In this document: positions 13,380 through 25,575 of the stretch, piece by piece
How the letters are laid out: every line of letters starts with the position of its first letter
Position numbering within the stretch: position 1 is the first letter of the stretch
Source: Ceratothoa steindachneri
Lineage: Eukaryota; Arthropoda; Malacostraca; Isopoda; Cymothoidae
Assembly: GCA_963969495.1 (NCBI GenBank)
Contig: OZ018319.1
Coordinates: 204,665,100 to 204,729,099, forward strand
Direction of reading: 5' to 3'
DNA: 64,000 nt
Program-made: the position numbers and the translations under genes
Notes under the pieces: model-generated
Database searches by the model: none
What the model was told of the DNA's origin: nothing
Seen by the model: only the letters and a program-made list of their open reading frames with translations

Positions 13380-14760
13380 CCTAAAACAACTCAACCTAAC
13401 TTAATTCAACCTTACCCAACACAAGCCATGTTAACGCAACTCAACCTTACTTAATTCAACCGAACCCAACTCAACCTTACTTAATTCAACCTACCCCAAC
13501 TTAACCTAACTTAATTCAGCCTACCCCAACACAAGGCATGTTAACGCAACTCAACCTAAATTAATTCAACCTAACCTAAGTCAAACTAACTTAATTTAAC
13601 CAAACCTATGTTAATTAAACCCAAAGTGACTCAATCTAACTCAATTCAACATAAATCGCAATTCAACCTAATTTAATTCAACATAACCAACTCAACCCAA
13701 TTTAATTCAACCAAAAAAACTAGCCTATTTTAATTCAACCATAAAAACCTAACCTACCTCAATTCAATCTGAAATAAATCAACCTAAACCAACTCAACCT
13801 AACTTAGTTCTAATTAACCAAATTCAGTTAGCTTAATTCCGCTTAACCAAACTCTACCTAACTTAATCCAACTTAACCTGACTCCCCTTAACTTAATTCA
13901 CCTAACCCAGCTCAACCTTACTTAATTCCACTTAAGCCAACTCACCCTAACTTAATTCCACTTAACCCAACTCATCCTAACTTAATTCAAATTAACCAAA
14001 CTCAACCTAACTTAATTCTACTTAACCCAACTCACTTTAACTTAATCCCACTTAACCTAACTCAACCTAACTTAATTCCACTTAACCAAACTCACCCTAA
14101 TTTAATTCCACTTAACCCAACTCAACATAACTTAATTCCACTGAACCTAACTTAATTCTACTTACCCAAACTCTCTAACTTACTTTCACTTAACCCAACT
14201 CAACCCAATCATACTTAACCCACCTCATCCTAACTTAATTTTACTTAATCCAACTCAACCTAACTTAATTTCACTTAACTCAACTCAACCTAACTTAATT
14301 CAACTTAACCTTACTTAATTCTACTTAACCCAACTCACTTTAACTTAATTCCACTTAAGCCAACTCAACCTAACTTAATTCCACTTAACCAAACTCAATC
14401 TTACTTAATTCCACTCAACTAAACTCACTCTAATTTAATTCCACTTAACCCAATTCAACTTAACTTAATTCCACTGAACCTAACTTAATTCCATTTAACT
14501 AAACTCAATCTAACTTACTTCCACTTGACCCAACTCAACCTAATCCTACTTAACCCACCTCATCCTAACTTAATTTCACTCAATCCAACTGAACCTAACT
14601 TAATTTCACTTAATCCAACTCAACCTAACTTAATTTCACTTAACCCAACTTAATCAACTTAACCAGACTTCACCTTACTTAATTCCACTTAACCAAACTC
14701 ACCCTAATTTAATTCCACTTAATCCAACTCAACCTAATTTAATTCAATCTGACTGCCAGA
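13380..14760. repeat. ~30-bp CCTAA-like minisatellite array
   Basis: The unit is close to CTTAATTCCACTTAACCCAA followed by CTCAACCTAA. It repeats about 45 times over 1.4 kb with substitutions in most copies. The marker CACAAGCCATGTTAAC, or a close variant, occurs near 13420 and 13530 and again in the array at 17.6-18.1 kb. The frequent CCTAA word resembles the arthropod telomere repeat (TTAGG) but is not a pure run of it. Confidence 0.85.
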
Positions 14761-15205
14761 AACTTGAGATACCTAACTTATGGGACGAAAAAAATCTTCG
14801 AACTAAAACTCTCGCTCTTGGCGCTGAATAATAAAGGATGAAAGTTGAAAAGCCAAAACGGATGAATAATAACAATGCAACATAAAAGCATCTCCCACTC
14901 ATAGACTTGTTGTTGGCCACATAACTCAACTCTTTTGTCAACACGATCTATTCTTAAGGTCATCCTAAGGAGAAGTTACGAGTTTCCCTATTCTTAATGC
15001 CCTTAATTGTCTCCTCTTTCTTTCAACACTTCTCACGAATTTTTTCTTCTTATTTTTTTACGGGAAAAGGTGTGGGAGAAGAGATGGAAAAATATTGTCA
15101 GTCCCCTCCCCTACCCCACTCCGGACATCCTGAGATGTCCGGAAGGGGGAACTCGGCCCCCTGGCCTCCCCTCTCCCCATCAGTACCATGTTTAACGGAC
15201 AACTG

Positions 15206-15208
<3 letters not shown>
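14761..15208. other. Intergenic DNA with a short perfect hairpin
   Basis: No gene is recognised. CCGGACATC (15121-15129) and GATGTCCGG (15134-15142) form a perfect 9-bp stem with a 4-base loop inside a locally GC-rich patch. Confidence 0.4.

Positions 15209-15246
<38 letters not shown>
15209..15246. repeat. (GA)n microsatellite
   Basis: A pure GA run of about 38 bp. Confidence 0.95.
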
Positions 15247-15247
<1 letters not shown>

Positions 15248-15540
15248 GGAAAGGAAGAGTAGAGGATAGAGATAGCACCAACCTAGGGGGTCGTTGGACC
15301 TACAGTTTTACGTGTGTTTAATATCCTTTTCTATTTGACTTTGACTTTGACTTTGTGTAAGTGCGGGTGCATGTGAGGGGAGACGATAGGGTGTGGGGGG
15401 GGACAGAGAAAATAGACAAGTGGAGAAGAGAGAAAAAAGTGTGGAAGAGGTGCAAAGAGATGCCTAGGGTCTGGTGATCAGACTTATCACTTTCATTTAT
15501 TTTTTTTGGTTGTGTGAATTCATTTTGTTGTTTTTGGATT
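15247..15540. other. Unassigned, G-rich on the plus strand
   Basis: Contains a short TTTGACTTTGACTTTGACTT repeat near 15338 and a G-rich stretch at 15375-15405. No gene is seen. Confidence 0.4.
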
Positions 15541-15544
15541 TGGT

Positions 15545-16925
15545 AACAATTATAAAGTTATAAAATTATAAAATTATAATTATTATGGCGTTCAAGCCAT
15601 TTGTCTTAGCAACTTTAGTATTTTATGGTTTGTGTTGTGCATTGCCTGTTTTGTATATGTTTTTAATATATTTAAGTGCGTGCTTGTTGTATTGTTTTAT
15701 TGTATGTGTATTTTAGTAGTTTTATTGTTTCTTCTTTCTTCTTTTGTAGTTAACTTCTTTCGAAGTTCTCTTCGTAATCGTTGGGTTCTTAATTTCTTGG
15801 TAAGGTTGTCTTTTTCGGTATCTTGTCGTAGTAAGGTTTCGAGTTTTTTTCTTTATTCTTGTGAATGATCTTGTTTTCACAGGTATTTCTTTGTCTCACT
15901 TTACGCATAGAACGGCACTTCGTCTCCGCCAGCCACTCGGTTGGCGGAGCTGGGGAATCTGGGGCGACATTCAGCTCTTCTGTTCTGGTTAATCATCTGG
16001 GTGATTTCATCACTCAGTTCACGATTAACCAGATCCTGCATTTTCTGGGTCCGTTCTTCTATGACTTTGTTAATGGGAATTATCCCCGCCTCTCTGTGCA
16101 GGTCTTCTTGCCGTCTTCTTTCATGCCTGCGTGTACCCGTTATTAGGTACATGCATTTATTTTGCACTACTTGAAGACGCCTCTTTTGTGTTTTCGAGAC
16201 ACATGAGAGGGTGGAGGCGGGGTAAAGCAACGTAGATCTTACAAGGGCATTGTAGATCTTCTTCTTGTTGCTTTCACGTAGATTTCTGAAGCTGTATAGA
16301 GTTCTGACAGCGGACGAGGCTCGAGAAATTCTTTCTTCGACGTGCTTTTTGTACCCGGTAGAGGTGATTTTCATACCGAGTACATTGCATTCGTTGGTGT
16401 AGGGGTATCGCGTATCCCCCCCACACACGTCTTCCCTTAAGGTGCGTCCGATGGGGACCACCTTGAATTTCTCTTGGTTTGTTCTTATTTTCCACTGAGC
16501 CTCGTAGTTGTTAAGGTTCGCGATTTCCATCGCTGTCATGCGAGCTTGCCACGGCGCATGCCTCCATGGAGATACGATTATCTGGCTGAAATCATCGGCG
16601 TATTGAATATTGAGGGAATTGGGGTACACAGGGTCTGGGACGTCCGCGGTGTATATCGAGTAAAGGGTGGGGGACAGACACCCCCCCTGCGGGAGGCCCG
16701 CAGTGAGCGGAAACTTTGGTCCGTCCGTGCACCCTAGACTGACATACGCCGCTCTCTCCATGACATAGTCACAGAGAGTTCTTTCTAAGTTTTCACTTAG
16801 ACCCAGCCTTAAGATCTTATACTGCATGCCCCGCTGCCACACCTTATCAAACGCCTTTGACACATCCCGACAAACGATATCCACATAACTCCTGTCCCGT
16901 TTGGCTTGGGAAAGCTGTTTTTCCT
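15545..16925 (-). mobile_element. Jockey-like LINE, 5'-truncated copy
   Basis: This is the 3' part of the same LINE family as the element at 57.9-62.7 kb, on the opposite strand. Homology starts abruptly near 16925 within the RT domain (5' truncation, as is usual for target-primed reverse transcription). It continues through the end of ORF2 and the 3' UTR. Both copies end in the same word (AAATGGCTTGAACGCC, minus strand, about 15590 here) and then a simple AT-rich tail, here repeats of ATAATTTT at 15545-15588. No target-site duplication could be defined. Confidence 0.9.
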
Positions 16926-16935
16926 GAATAAACAA
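15901..16935 (-). CDS. LINE reverse transcriptase fragment, open frame
   Basis: This 344-codon frame has no stop. It covers the second half of an RT domain plus the C-terminal part of ORF2. Visible motifs in order: YVDIVCRDVSKAFDKVWQRG (first catalytic aspartate region), AGLPQGGCLSPTLY, and YADDFSQI (the catalytic YADD). After these come the thumb region with KKKIYNALVRSTLLYPAS and a C-terminus ending EVPFYA. The first few codons (MFIQEK) derive from flanking DNA beyond the 5' truncation. Relative to the 57.9-kb copy it retains 18 residues lost there (about TGTRRHERRRQED). It lacks the endonuclease and RT fingers, so it is not a functional gene. The intact frame suggests a fairly recent insertion. 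Confidence 0.88.
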   Translation of the reverse strand: MFIQEKQLSQAKRDRSYVDIVCRDVSKAFDKVWQRGMQYKILRLGLSENLERTLCDYVMERAAYVSLGCTDGPKFPLTAGLPQGGCLSPTLYSIYTADVPDPVYPNSLNIQYADDFSQIIVSPWRHAPWQARMTAMEIANLNNYEAQWKIRTNQEKFKVVPIGRTLREDVCGGDTRYPYTNECNVLGMKITSTGYKKHVEERISRASSAVRTLYSFRNLRESNKKKIYNALVRSTLLYPASTLSCVSKTQKRRLQVVQNKCMYLITGTRRHERRRQEDLHREAGIIPINKVIEERTQKMQDLVNRELSDEITQMINQNRRAECRPRFPSSANRVAGGDEVPFYA

Positions 16936-17310
16936 TAAAAAACGATAAGTACTAAAAATAATAGATACAAATAAATAAGAATAAAGAAATATTAAATAAT
17001 ATAAAAGAAATAATAAAAATTATTTGTTTTCCTGGATTGAAGGGGTAACTCAATTTTAAAATTCTGATTATTATTTACATGCGCCTTAACTATTTCACCG
17101 AACCCCTTTGTTATGCTCAATACCCACACAGATACACATTAGGCGTGCAAATAAGTCACACGCACAACCACACATCGAGTACACATGTGTCAGACAACCG
17201 CACATCAGTCTCACACAAACGCTCATTAGTCGCATACACATACATAGAGGCCACGCAGTTAAGTCAGAAAACTATACGTCTCCCACATACAAGCCCACAG
17301 CTGTTCCACG
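16936..17310. other. Intergenic DNA, nothing recognised
   Basis: AT-rich, then CA-rich approaching the microsatellite. No gene is seen. Confidence 0.4.
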
Positions 17311-17317
17311 TATCACT

Positions 17318-17345
17318 CACACACACACACACACACACACACACA
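17318..17345. repeat. (CA)n microsatellite
   Basis: A pure CA run of about 28 bp. A C homopolymer also occurs near 17562-17575. Confidence 0.9.
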
Positions 17346-17639
17346 ATAGTACAAGTTACTTCACCCGCAGCAAGGATCAACATGCTAAAGGCTACAGAAG
17401 GAAAGATATACATAACTAATAAATTTTAAAAATAAATATTGGTTGTATTTAATTAATTATGAGTTATATTTAATTACTCTCATAAAAGCCACACGATGTT
17501 AAATTAGGATTCATTCTCACGTTACTTTTTATTCGGGTGGAAAAATTAATGGGCGAAGGACCCCCCCCCCCCCCCGCTATAAAAAAATGATCGAACATTG
17601 TGATTTTGAGGGGGTCTTCAAAAACGGATAAATCGCTCG

Positions 17640-18060
17640 GGGAGCCATGTTAACTCAGCCAATCGAACTCGACACATTTCACTTGTACTTAACCGAACTT
17701 AACACAACCAATGTCAACCCATCATAAACAAACCTAACCCGACATAAGCAAAGTTAACCCAACCTAACCTATCACAAGCCATGTTAGCCTAACTCAATCT
17801 AACTTAAATTAACCTAAAACAACTCAACCTAGCTTAATCCAGCCTAATATAACTCAACCTAATCCAACTCAACCGAACTTAATTCAACCCCCAAACAACT
17901 CAATCTAACTCAATTCAACCTAACCCAACACAAGCCATGTTAACCTTATTCAACCTAACTTAATTCAACCTTAAACAACTCCACCTAACCCAACTCAACT
18001 AACCTTAGTTCAACCAAAAACAACTTATCCTAACCAACCAAATCCAACTTGAAAAACAAT
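17640..18060. repeat. CCTAA-like minisatellite, second block
   Basis: Repeats of AACTCAACCTAACTTAATTC type are shared with 13.4-14.8 kb, including the marker CACAAGCCATGTTA near 17775 and 17930. This identifies the same family, separated by about 2.9 kb that includes the LINE insertion. Confidence 0.8.
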
Positions 18061-20860
18061 CTAACATTTAAAGAACCATTTGAGGAGCCTTTAAGGAGCC
18101 AAACCTACAGCCACCTGACCGATAAATCACCCAGTCCAATCATTACTCACCTCGTTGTGAGTGATATGAATTGTACTGATGTGTATGTGTAGAATGAAAG
18201 ACTCATGAACATTCTCCCCATTTTTACACCTCCGTCAAAAATGAGGTCAGATCGGGCGTATGTTTGCCCATATGCGAATGGGGGTGTATTGTTCAACAGT
18301 GTTATGTTGTGCCAAGCACAATCTTGCATCATCCCACCAAACACATTCATTCCATACACAGGGAAATTCTGACTTCCAAAACAATGGACACAACTGTAAT
18401 AAATTCACGTCTCTGTATGAACTTTACTGTATGTATTTAATCCGTAAATTAAAATATCTGTTAAAAGAGGTGTAGTGCGGTGGGTAAAAATTTCCTATAC
18501 TACAGACTATTCTGTTATAAAAACTGTAATAAAAACTGTAGTGTTTTTATCCTTTACTTTAACTGTAAGAACATAAAATCGGTTAAGATTGTGAGATAGG
18601 AGTAGTATAAAAAGTAAAATATATTACACACGTGATGTGGATAAATCAAACGTGAAGAGACAAATTTTTATCTTAAAATGAAGTCAAATTAAGTGGAATG
18701 AGAATAAAAATATTGCAGGAAGAAAAACGAGAGGAAAAATCAATAGCATAAAAACGGAGTGAAAATGATTCATTTTAAGATCTACTTTAGTCATCCTTTG
18801 TCGTTGTCGAAATGTCTACTACTCGTCTCAAGCTGACATTTTATTCTTATTAGTATGCATATTTGCCATCTGTGTTTATGCTCTTGTCAAACTACTTTCA
18901 TGAGGGTTAATCCTTACTTGTATCTTGCCATGTTTCTTGTTTTTACGTCCAGCGTCCAATTTTCACTTTTAGAAATTAAGACTTGTAAAATGTATTTATT
19001 GAATAGTTTGTCTTTTAAGTGGTAGGTGGTATCTATTCTGGGGTTGTTTATTTTGACCATCTCCTGACAACTTTCATGATAAATCAAAACTCACAAATTG
19101 GAAAACTCGAGGAACAAGTTGAAATTAAAGCAAACATTCATGAGTATATATTAAAGCCTCTGCCAGGGAGTTGTATGTTCTGTAGATTCGTTCATCAAGT
19201 AGAATCCACAAATGACGAGAGAAGACATCTACTTGTAATGGATTACACTCCCTCTTAAATCATATTTTAATCCCTACAAACATACGAGTATAATCACATC
19301 ATTATCATGAAAATTGGAGGTTTGGACACCAATTATCGGCGGTGTACCTGTCTATTAATTCACCAGCTCTTTCTCCCCACATGTAGCAGGTTTCGTATCT
19401 AATGGTATTATTCCCTCTGTCCCGAGTCTCTTTAATACATGTACATTGTGTTACATTTACTCCTATTCTATTTCCGCCCTTTAATGTATGTGTACATTTA
19501 TCTTTGCGTATTTTCGGACTACATGTACGTATGTATGCGACCTTGACTCTCTATCTCATAAGTGGATAATGACGTACATATCCCATTCAAACTCGGCCAC
19601 AGCCAGTAGTTGTGGCCAGACTGGCTCACGATCAGCGGATTACCCCTCAACAACCATTCCCCTCCCCCATTTCTGCAACTCACTCATTCCCCAACATGTA
19701 CCCTATCCCCTAAGCCACACCTCCCTGCAAAATCCTGACTTCCTTAATCAGCCATTTCCATTGAATTACGATTTTCTTTTTCTTTCGTTTTGTTTTCTCA
19801 TCTTTTTTAGTACTTCAAGTATTTAAGTGAGGGGGAGGGGGAGATATGCACATTTTTTCTTGTTTATCTTTTATATGTGTACTGATTGAATATTTTGAAC
19901 TGAAGTAGCGTTTTTTTTATTATTATTTGAGGGATGGGGGCAGGCATGAACCACGTGATTTCCTTCTTTGTTTTATTTTTATTACAATCTTTCCTCCTTG
20001 CGACTTTTCTCTCTTATTTATTTACTTTTCTATACCGGGTTTCTATCCTTATTTTACTTTTATTACAATCTTTTATTTTTGTGGCTTTTCTCTCATATTT
20101 ATTGTTTCCTTCAATACCAGCTTTCTTTCTTTGCCACTTAACTTTCATTACCATCTTTCCTTTTCTGTTACTTTACTTTCCTATTTATTTACTTTTTCTT
20201 TCCATGCCAGGTATTAATTACCCTTTCATTTCCACACTTCTACACGTACCAGGATTAATGACGGGCGATCACCACCAACAGCATGAAAACGCATCATCAA
20301 CAACATGGATCGATGCTTGGCAAGATCCTTCGCCCCATCTGTCCTTTATTAATTATTCTCATTATTAGAGTTAGTATTTTATTATTACTATAGTAATTTT
20401 TTATCATTATTATTATTATTGTGGTCATTTTTATTACCATTATTATTAATGTCAACGGCCAAATACGTAGCCAGGATAAGATTAATCAACTTTTTATTGG
20501 AACAATTTAAAAACAAGATTGTTTAACTTGTCCAACATATCACGCAATGCCCCTCTAGTTACAAGGAATTACAAGGAACTGCGAGGATAATGGGACTCCA
20601 CAAAGACCTTATCACATACCCAAGGAGGAATCTTAAAAGATTACTTGACGAGCGTAAGGAAAAGATACCAATAATTCCAAGCTAAAGAGGCTGCAAGGAA
20701 GTAAGTATATGGAAGTCTTCATGAAGTTGTTCGTATAAGTAAGCATTGGGGTTAGTGACTACAAACAAAAGGTCTTTGCGATGGTATTTAAGATTTTATA
20801 AGGATCATTGTTATCGGATTTTATCGGCGAGGAGGGAAAGCTCTTACTATCCAAACCTTG
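18061..20860. other. Intergenic DNA, nothing recognised
   Basis: Several short open frames (for example 19019-19258 and 19934-20368) show no recognisable domain and no coding signature. They are judged to be chance frames in T-rich DNA. Confidence 0.45.
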
Positions 20861-21500
20861 GCTGAATGTTCATAAAATCACAATTTTGTTCTTAATGTTC
20901 ATATATTGCAATCAAAATTGTCCTTAAAAATGCTAATTTATTCATAGTGTTCATATGATCCACTTCCAACTCTTCATAAAATATAAATATTGTTCTCAAT
21001 GTTCATAGATCTTAATCAAAATTGTGGTTAAAAATGTTAATTTATTAAAAATGGTACTTTGTATTTATTCATATGTTCATATAATCCACTCCTAACTGCT
21101 GATAAAATGTTTATAAAATCTAAATTTCGTTCTCAATGTTCTTGTATCTCAATCAAAAGTATTCTCAAATCCGTTAATTTAATCAAAATGTTCATCTAAT
21201 CCAGTCCCAGCTGTTTAAAAATGATCATAAAACCTCAAATTTGTTTTCAATGTTCATACATTTCATTCAAAAATGTTCTGAAAATTTTTACTTTATTCAA
21301 AATGTTCATATAATCCATTCCCATTGTTTATATAATGTTCATAAAATCTAAATTTTGTTCGCAATGTTCATGTATCTGAATCAAAAGTGTTGTTTAAAAT
21401 GTTAATTTATCTAAAAGTTTTATGTTAATTAATTGAAAAGTTCATATATTCCATTGCCAATTGTTTATTAAATGTTCATAAAATCTCATAGTTTTCCAAA
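20860..21500. repeat. ~115-bp tandem repeat, about five copies
   Basis: Each copy contains AATTTTGTTCTCAATGTTCA (near 20889, 20992, 21126, 21242 and 21357), then AATCAAAA, GTTAATTTATTCAAAATG and TTCATATAATCCATTCCC. A diverged extra unit may lie at 22100-22170. Confidence 0.8.
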
Positions 21501-22535
21501 GGTTTGAAGAATCCTTATTTTGATAAACCGATTTCTCAATTAAATTAACAAGCTCATAAAAGTTGGTACAACATTTAAACTTACTTTACTATCTTATATG
21601 ATAAAATCCACATGAGTATGTTGTTTTGCTTATTGCTACGAAGAGCGACCTCTTGGCGAATTCATATTGATAAAAGTAGTGAATTAGTATGGGTGAGAAA
21701 TTGCTAGTAATATAGTCGTAAAATGTGCAAGAATTGATAGATTTGCAAAGCATTGCTAAGTGGCTGGAGATCAGGATAATGGCTGCTATTTTGTTACATT
21801 CATTTCGTATCAAATCTAAATAAACTTTTTTATGGCGATTGTTTATTAGCGTTCAAGCCGTTATTATCTTCGTTCGCTTACATGTTTTGATTCATCTCAC
21901 GAATAGCAACATCATGTTACTTCCATGTTAGCAGTTCTGTATATGGTATGTGCTATCAATGCTTCTACAATATTCATAAATATTAGTCATAGGACTGCAT
22001 ATAGTTATATATTGTATTGTTGTATATAACACTATTACAATCTGCTGTCAGCCAAACTGCTCACGTATATATAATAAAGTTTTATTATTATTAAATCAAA
22101 TGATCATAACCTTCAGTTCTAATGTTGGTCGAATGTTAATAAAATCTATATTTTTCCAAACCGGTTGATGCAATTTAATCTTAAGTGTTAAAAAAAAGTT
22201 GAAAACAAAATTTCCTCCTTTGTTCCGAAAGTGACCACCCCTCATAAATAATCTGAATGCTTTAGTTTACTTGAGGAGCGATTCTGACCATTAATGGAAC
22301 ACGACCTGTCTCTTAATGCCAAGGACATGTTGACATTTCGCTTGTTGCTCAAACTTACGAACAATCGTATATCAACAGCAACCCGTTCTGTCTGAGCGAA
22401 CAACCTGACATTTCCACCTTCTTAATTGAGCGTGAAAGGAATTTCTGAGAATAACAAACTAAAATGGCATAATTTAAAGAAAGTGGTTGAAAACTTGTAT
22501 AATTCAAAAAGAAAAGCAAAAAATAGCGCGAGTTA
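21501..22535. other. Intergenic DNA, nothing recognised
   Basis: No gene, RNA or element is recognised. Confidence 0.4.
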
Positions 22536-23285
22536 AAAGGAGTGTTTTAGTGTAGTGGAGTGTATAGAAGGGAGATATACATTCTAGTGAATAAAAGGAA
22601 GAAATTTAGTAGAATGCATAAGAAACAGAGAGAAGTGTACTGTAGTGTAGTGCATAAAAATGGATATTTAGCTTAAAATGTAGTGCTTAAATAGGAGAGG
22701 TAAATAGAAGTGCTCAAAAACAAGACTTGTAGTCCAGTACCTTGAAAGAAGGATGTATTGTAGTACCTAGAATAGAGGTGTAGTGTAGAGTAGTGTAATG
22801 GAAGCCATAGAAAGTTGAGGTATGTGGTGAGTCAGAGCCTACAAATGAGAGATTTGGTGGTGTAGTGCCTAGATTAGAAACTTCCAATGTAGTGCAGAGA
22901 TACGAGAGGTGTAGTTTAATGTAATGCAAGGTAGTAGTCGGTGTATTAAATGGTAAGCCTAGAAAGTAGAGTTGTGGTATAGAGTAGTGGTGTAGTGCAA
23001 TGAAGTTGATACATAGTAGAGATATGCTTTCATGTTTTGTTTCGAAATAAGAGCGTAGTATATTGTAGTGACAAGAAAGTAGTAATGTAACATATTTAGG
23101 TATCATTAAAAGGGAAGTGTAATGCAATGTGTAGTCTAGAAAAGGAGGTTTGGTGCAGTATAAAGAAACGAAAGGTCTAAGGTAAAGTAGTGCATACAGA
23201 GGTCAGTATTTTTTTTAATGTACTGCATGGAAGGGAGAAAAGGTGCGCATTGTAGTGCGGTGTAGTGTACGAAATTGTTGGAATG
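22535..23285. repeat. GTAGTG-rich degenerate minisatellite
   Basis: GTGTAGTGTAGTGCATAAAA and TAGAAAGTAGAGG-like words recur irregularly at about 35-50 bp. The array is old and diverged. Confidence 0.6.
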
Positions 23286-23605
23286 GAAAGTTCAGCCGCA
23301 AATGTTAAGATACGGACATTTTAGACTGGCTGGTAATTAGTTCGTACATATACGTATTTGTTCGTAGAAATACGAACGAATGGAATAAAGAGTAAGAACA
23401 AGAAAGAAATTTAGATGAAATAATTATGTGTATGTACAAAACATATGTATACTCCTAAAATGTACACAGTGGGAATGGAATACGTACTTAAGTGTCATTA
23501 AGACCACATACATAAAGGTTTATAGCCGTATATGTAAGGAAAAAGCAATATATTTGCGTTTTTGTATTTTCGCCTCTATTCCTTGCCTTTACCGTTCGTT
23601 CATGT

Positions 23606-23805
23606 NNNNNNNNNNNNNNNNNNNNNNNNNNNNNNNNNNNNNNNNNNNNNNNNNNNNNNNNNNNNNNNNNNNNNNNNNNNNNNNNNNNNNNNNNNNNNNN
23701 NNNNNNNNNNNNNNNNNNNNNNNNNNNNNNNNNNNNNNNNNNNNNNNNNNNNNNNNNNNNNNNNNNNNNNNNNNNNNNNNNNNNNNNNNNNNNNNNNNNN
23801 NNNNN
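23606..23805. other. Assembly gap, 200 N
   Basis: Exactly 200 N. The round number suggests a placeholder of unknown true length, so repeats on either side may be incompletely represented. Confidence 0.99.
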
Positions 23806-23984
23806 AAAACTATCTCCCGGTGAGTAAATATTATACAATAAAATAATTTAATGTGCTCTGATACTTTATTTCGTACTGTATGTGTTCATGAACATGACAA
23901 AACATAACTTCTTGAATTAATATGGGGAGCGTATTACGATGTTTAGGAAGGGTTGGGGGTGTTTTGGGGGTAACCTCAACTAGC

Positions 23985-24055
23985 CGTGGGTTTTCAATAT
24001 TCGCGGGTGTTCGTGGTCCCTATCCCCCGCGAATATAGGGGGTGGGGGCTATTGT
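23985..24055 (-). mobile_element. Possible pogo/Tigger-type transposon end
   Basis: Read on the minus strand, the sequence begins near TAGCCCCCACCCCCTATATT and continues CGCGGGGGATAGGGACCACG, then a second CGCGAATATT. This resembles the CCCCCNNTATTCGCGG ends typical of pogo/Tigger elements. The opposite end was not found and may lie in or beyond the gap. Confidence 0.35.
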
Positions 24056-24860
24056 ATATGTAAATATAGTCCACATAGAATTTACATAAAGTTTGTCTAG
24101 AATTTACATTTCCTTTCCATAACTGAAGTTTTACCAAGGACTGTTTTAAGGTATCATTGTTATTTCTTGTTTCTTATTATTATTTCTTTTTATATTATTT
24201 ACAGTTATCTGCCCTTTTATTTCTCCTTTGCCTTTATTTCTCTAATGTATAAGTCCCCTCTTCCCTATTATTTTAATTTCTTTTGGTATAATTATTTCGA
24301 TCTCCTCATATTATTATTTGTATATTTTCCTTTATTTACACTTATATTTCATTGTCTTATTTTCTTGTTTTTTTAAACCTGATTGTATGTATAAGTCCTT
24401 TTATTAGACTGATTCTTAATTAATGTGATGTTTGTTTACACTGGTTTTTAATAGGGAGTTCCTTTTTGTTTGATACAGGTGACTACAACTAATTTTTTTT
24501 CACTTTCACATGCAATCTGTTGACATAAAATATTTTGTATGTAATCTAAAAACATCGAATGTAAGAAAAATTGGCCTACTTGTATCCAGGAAGACAAATG
24601 TTAAGTCGACACGGTGTTTGAAGGTTTGGATATCCTAGTAGAAAGACCATAACATCCTAATCACCTTAACACTTGGCGTAATATAAGCACTCTCAACTAA
24701 AAATGAATGAAATTTTAGCCTCAAAATGAATTGAAAAAAAGGTAGACATCCAATAAAATCCTATTTAATCGGTATCTAACTGGTATTCAGTTGGTAAAAC
24801 GCCAGAAATCCACCTGTTAAAATTCGTCCAAAGAGGCTGCGAGAAGGCAAACTGCCAAAT
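24056..24860. other. T-rich intergenic DNA
   Basis: No gene is recognised. The frame at 24167-24376 is F/Y/L-rich because of T-rich composition. Confidence 0.4.
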
Positions 24861-24902
24861 CCCGCGCGCGCCAAAAGAACGACTGCTTTTGGCGCGCGCG
24901 GG
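24861..24902. other. Perfect 17-bp GC-rich hairpin
   Basis: CCCGCGCGCGCCAAAAG (24861-24877) is the exact reverse complement of 24886-24902, with an 8-base loop AACGACTG. The stem is largely alternating CG, unusual in this AT-rich window. Confidence 0.9.
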
Positions 24903-25006
24903 AAAAAGAGTGAAAAGAAGGACGAAGTTGTTCGCACGATCTTGCCACTCACGCTATTCTAACGACTACGGCTGGCACACTGAGTGCCAGGGAGGGGCGA
25001 CGAGGC

Positions 25007-25015
25007 TTTATATAG
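25007..25015 (+). promoter_or_regulatory. TATA-like element in a GC-richer patch
   Basis: TTTATATAG lies in a locally GC- and CpG-richer region (24840-25110), just after the hairpin and a TGGCAC/GTGCCA dyad. No confident downstream gene is visible, so a promoter role is speculative. Confidence 0.2.
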
Positions 25016-25575
25016 TGACCGCCACCACACCTATATGACCTGGACAAAACCGCCCTTAAACTGGGCAAACTGCAAATGAAGGAAGTGGGCAATTAGGCGA
25101 TTGCGCGCAGGAGCAGTAAAAGCTATAGCCCAAACCAGATCAACAAAAAAATCCTACCAAATAAATAGAAGAAAGGAGCCTTGTAATTAAAGAGGAGTTG
25201 TGGAGGAGATTCCTACTCTTCTAAGAACCCAGCTCTAGAGAGCGAGTTTCTTGCAGGGGCGGAGTGTCCAGTTTTTGTGGGTGTCCAGTATATTAGCTGT
25301 AATTGCTGACTTTTTTAATAGAACAATTAAAACATGGACCACAAACATGGCTGTAGTGGAAGGACATGTTTAAGTGAAATAAGGTGTAATAGTCCACTTT
25401 AAACAAAGGACCGCATGCACATTTTTCCTTGAAATTAAAACCTCACAGAGTGGCACGGTCGTTCAATGATGCTTAACGTAACAGAAAAAAAAATAATTCT
25501 GGCTCTCGATGTCTTTGTGTATAAAACACAAATGAACTTGGAATTGTCTTTCCTTTTCCTTGTCTGAATCTTCAG

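Noticed and set aside
13380..14760. Internal telomere tract
   Set aside because: The period is about 30 bp and CCTAA words are scattered in diverged units, not a pure (CCTAA)n run. Only a telomere-like origin is suggested.
15865..16737. Plus-strand frames over the LINE fragment
   Set aside because: Shadows of the minus-strand RT frame, which carries all the recognisable motifs.
19927..20368. Hydrophobic F/L/I-rich frames resembling membrane proteins
   Set aside because: T-rich strand composition produces such frames; no start context, domain or splice signal supports a gene.
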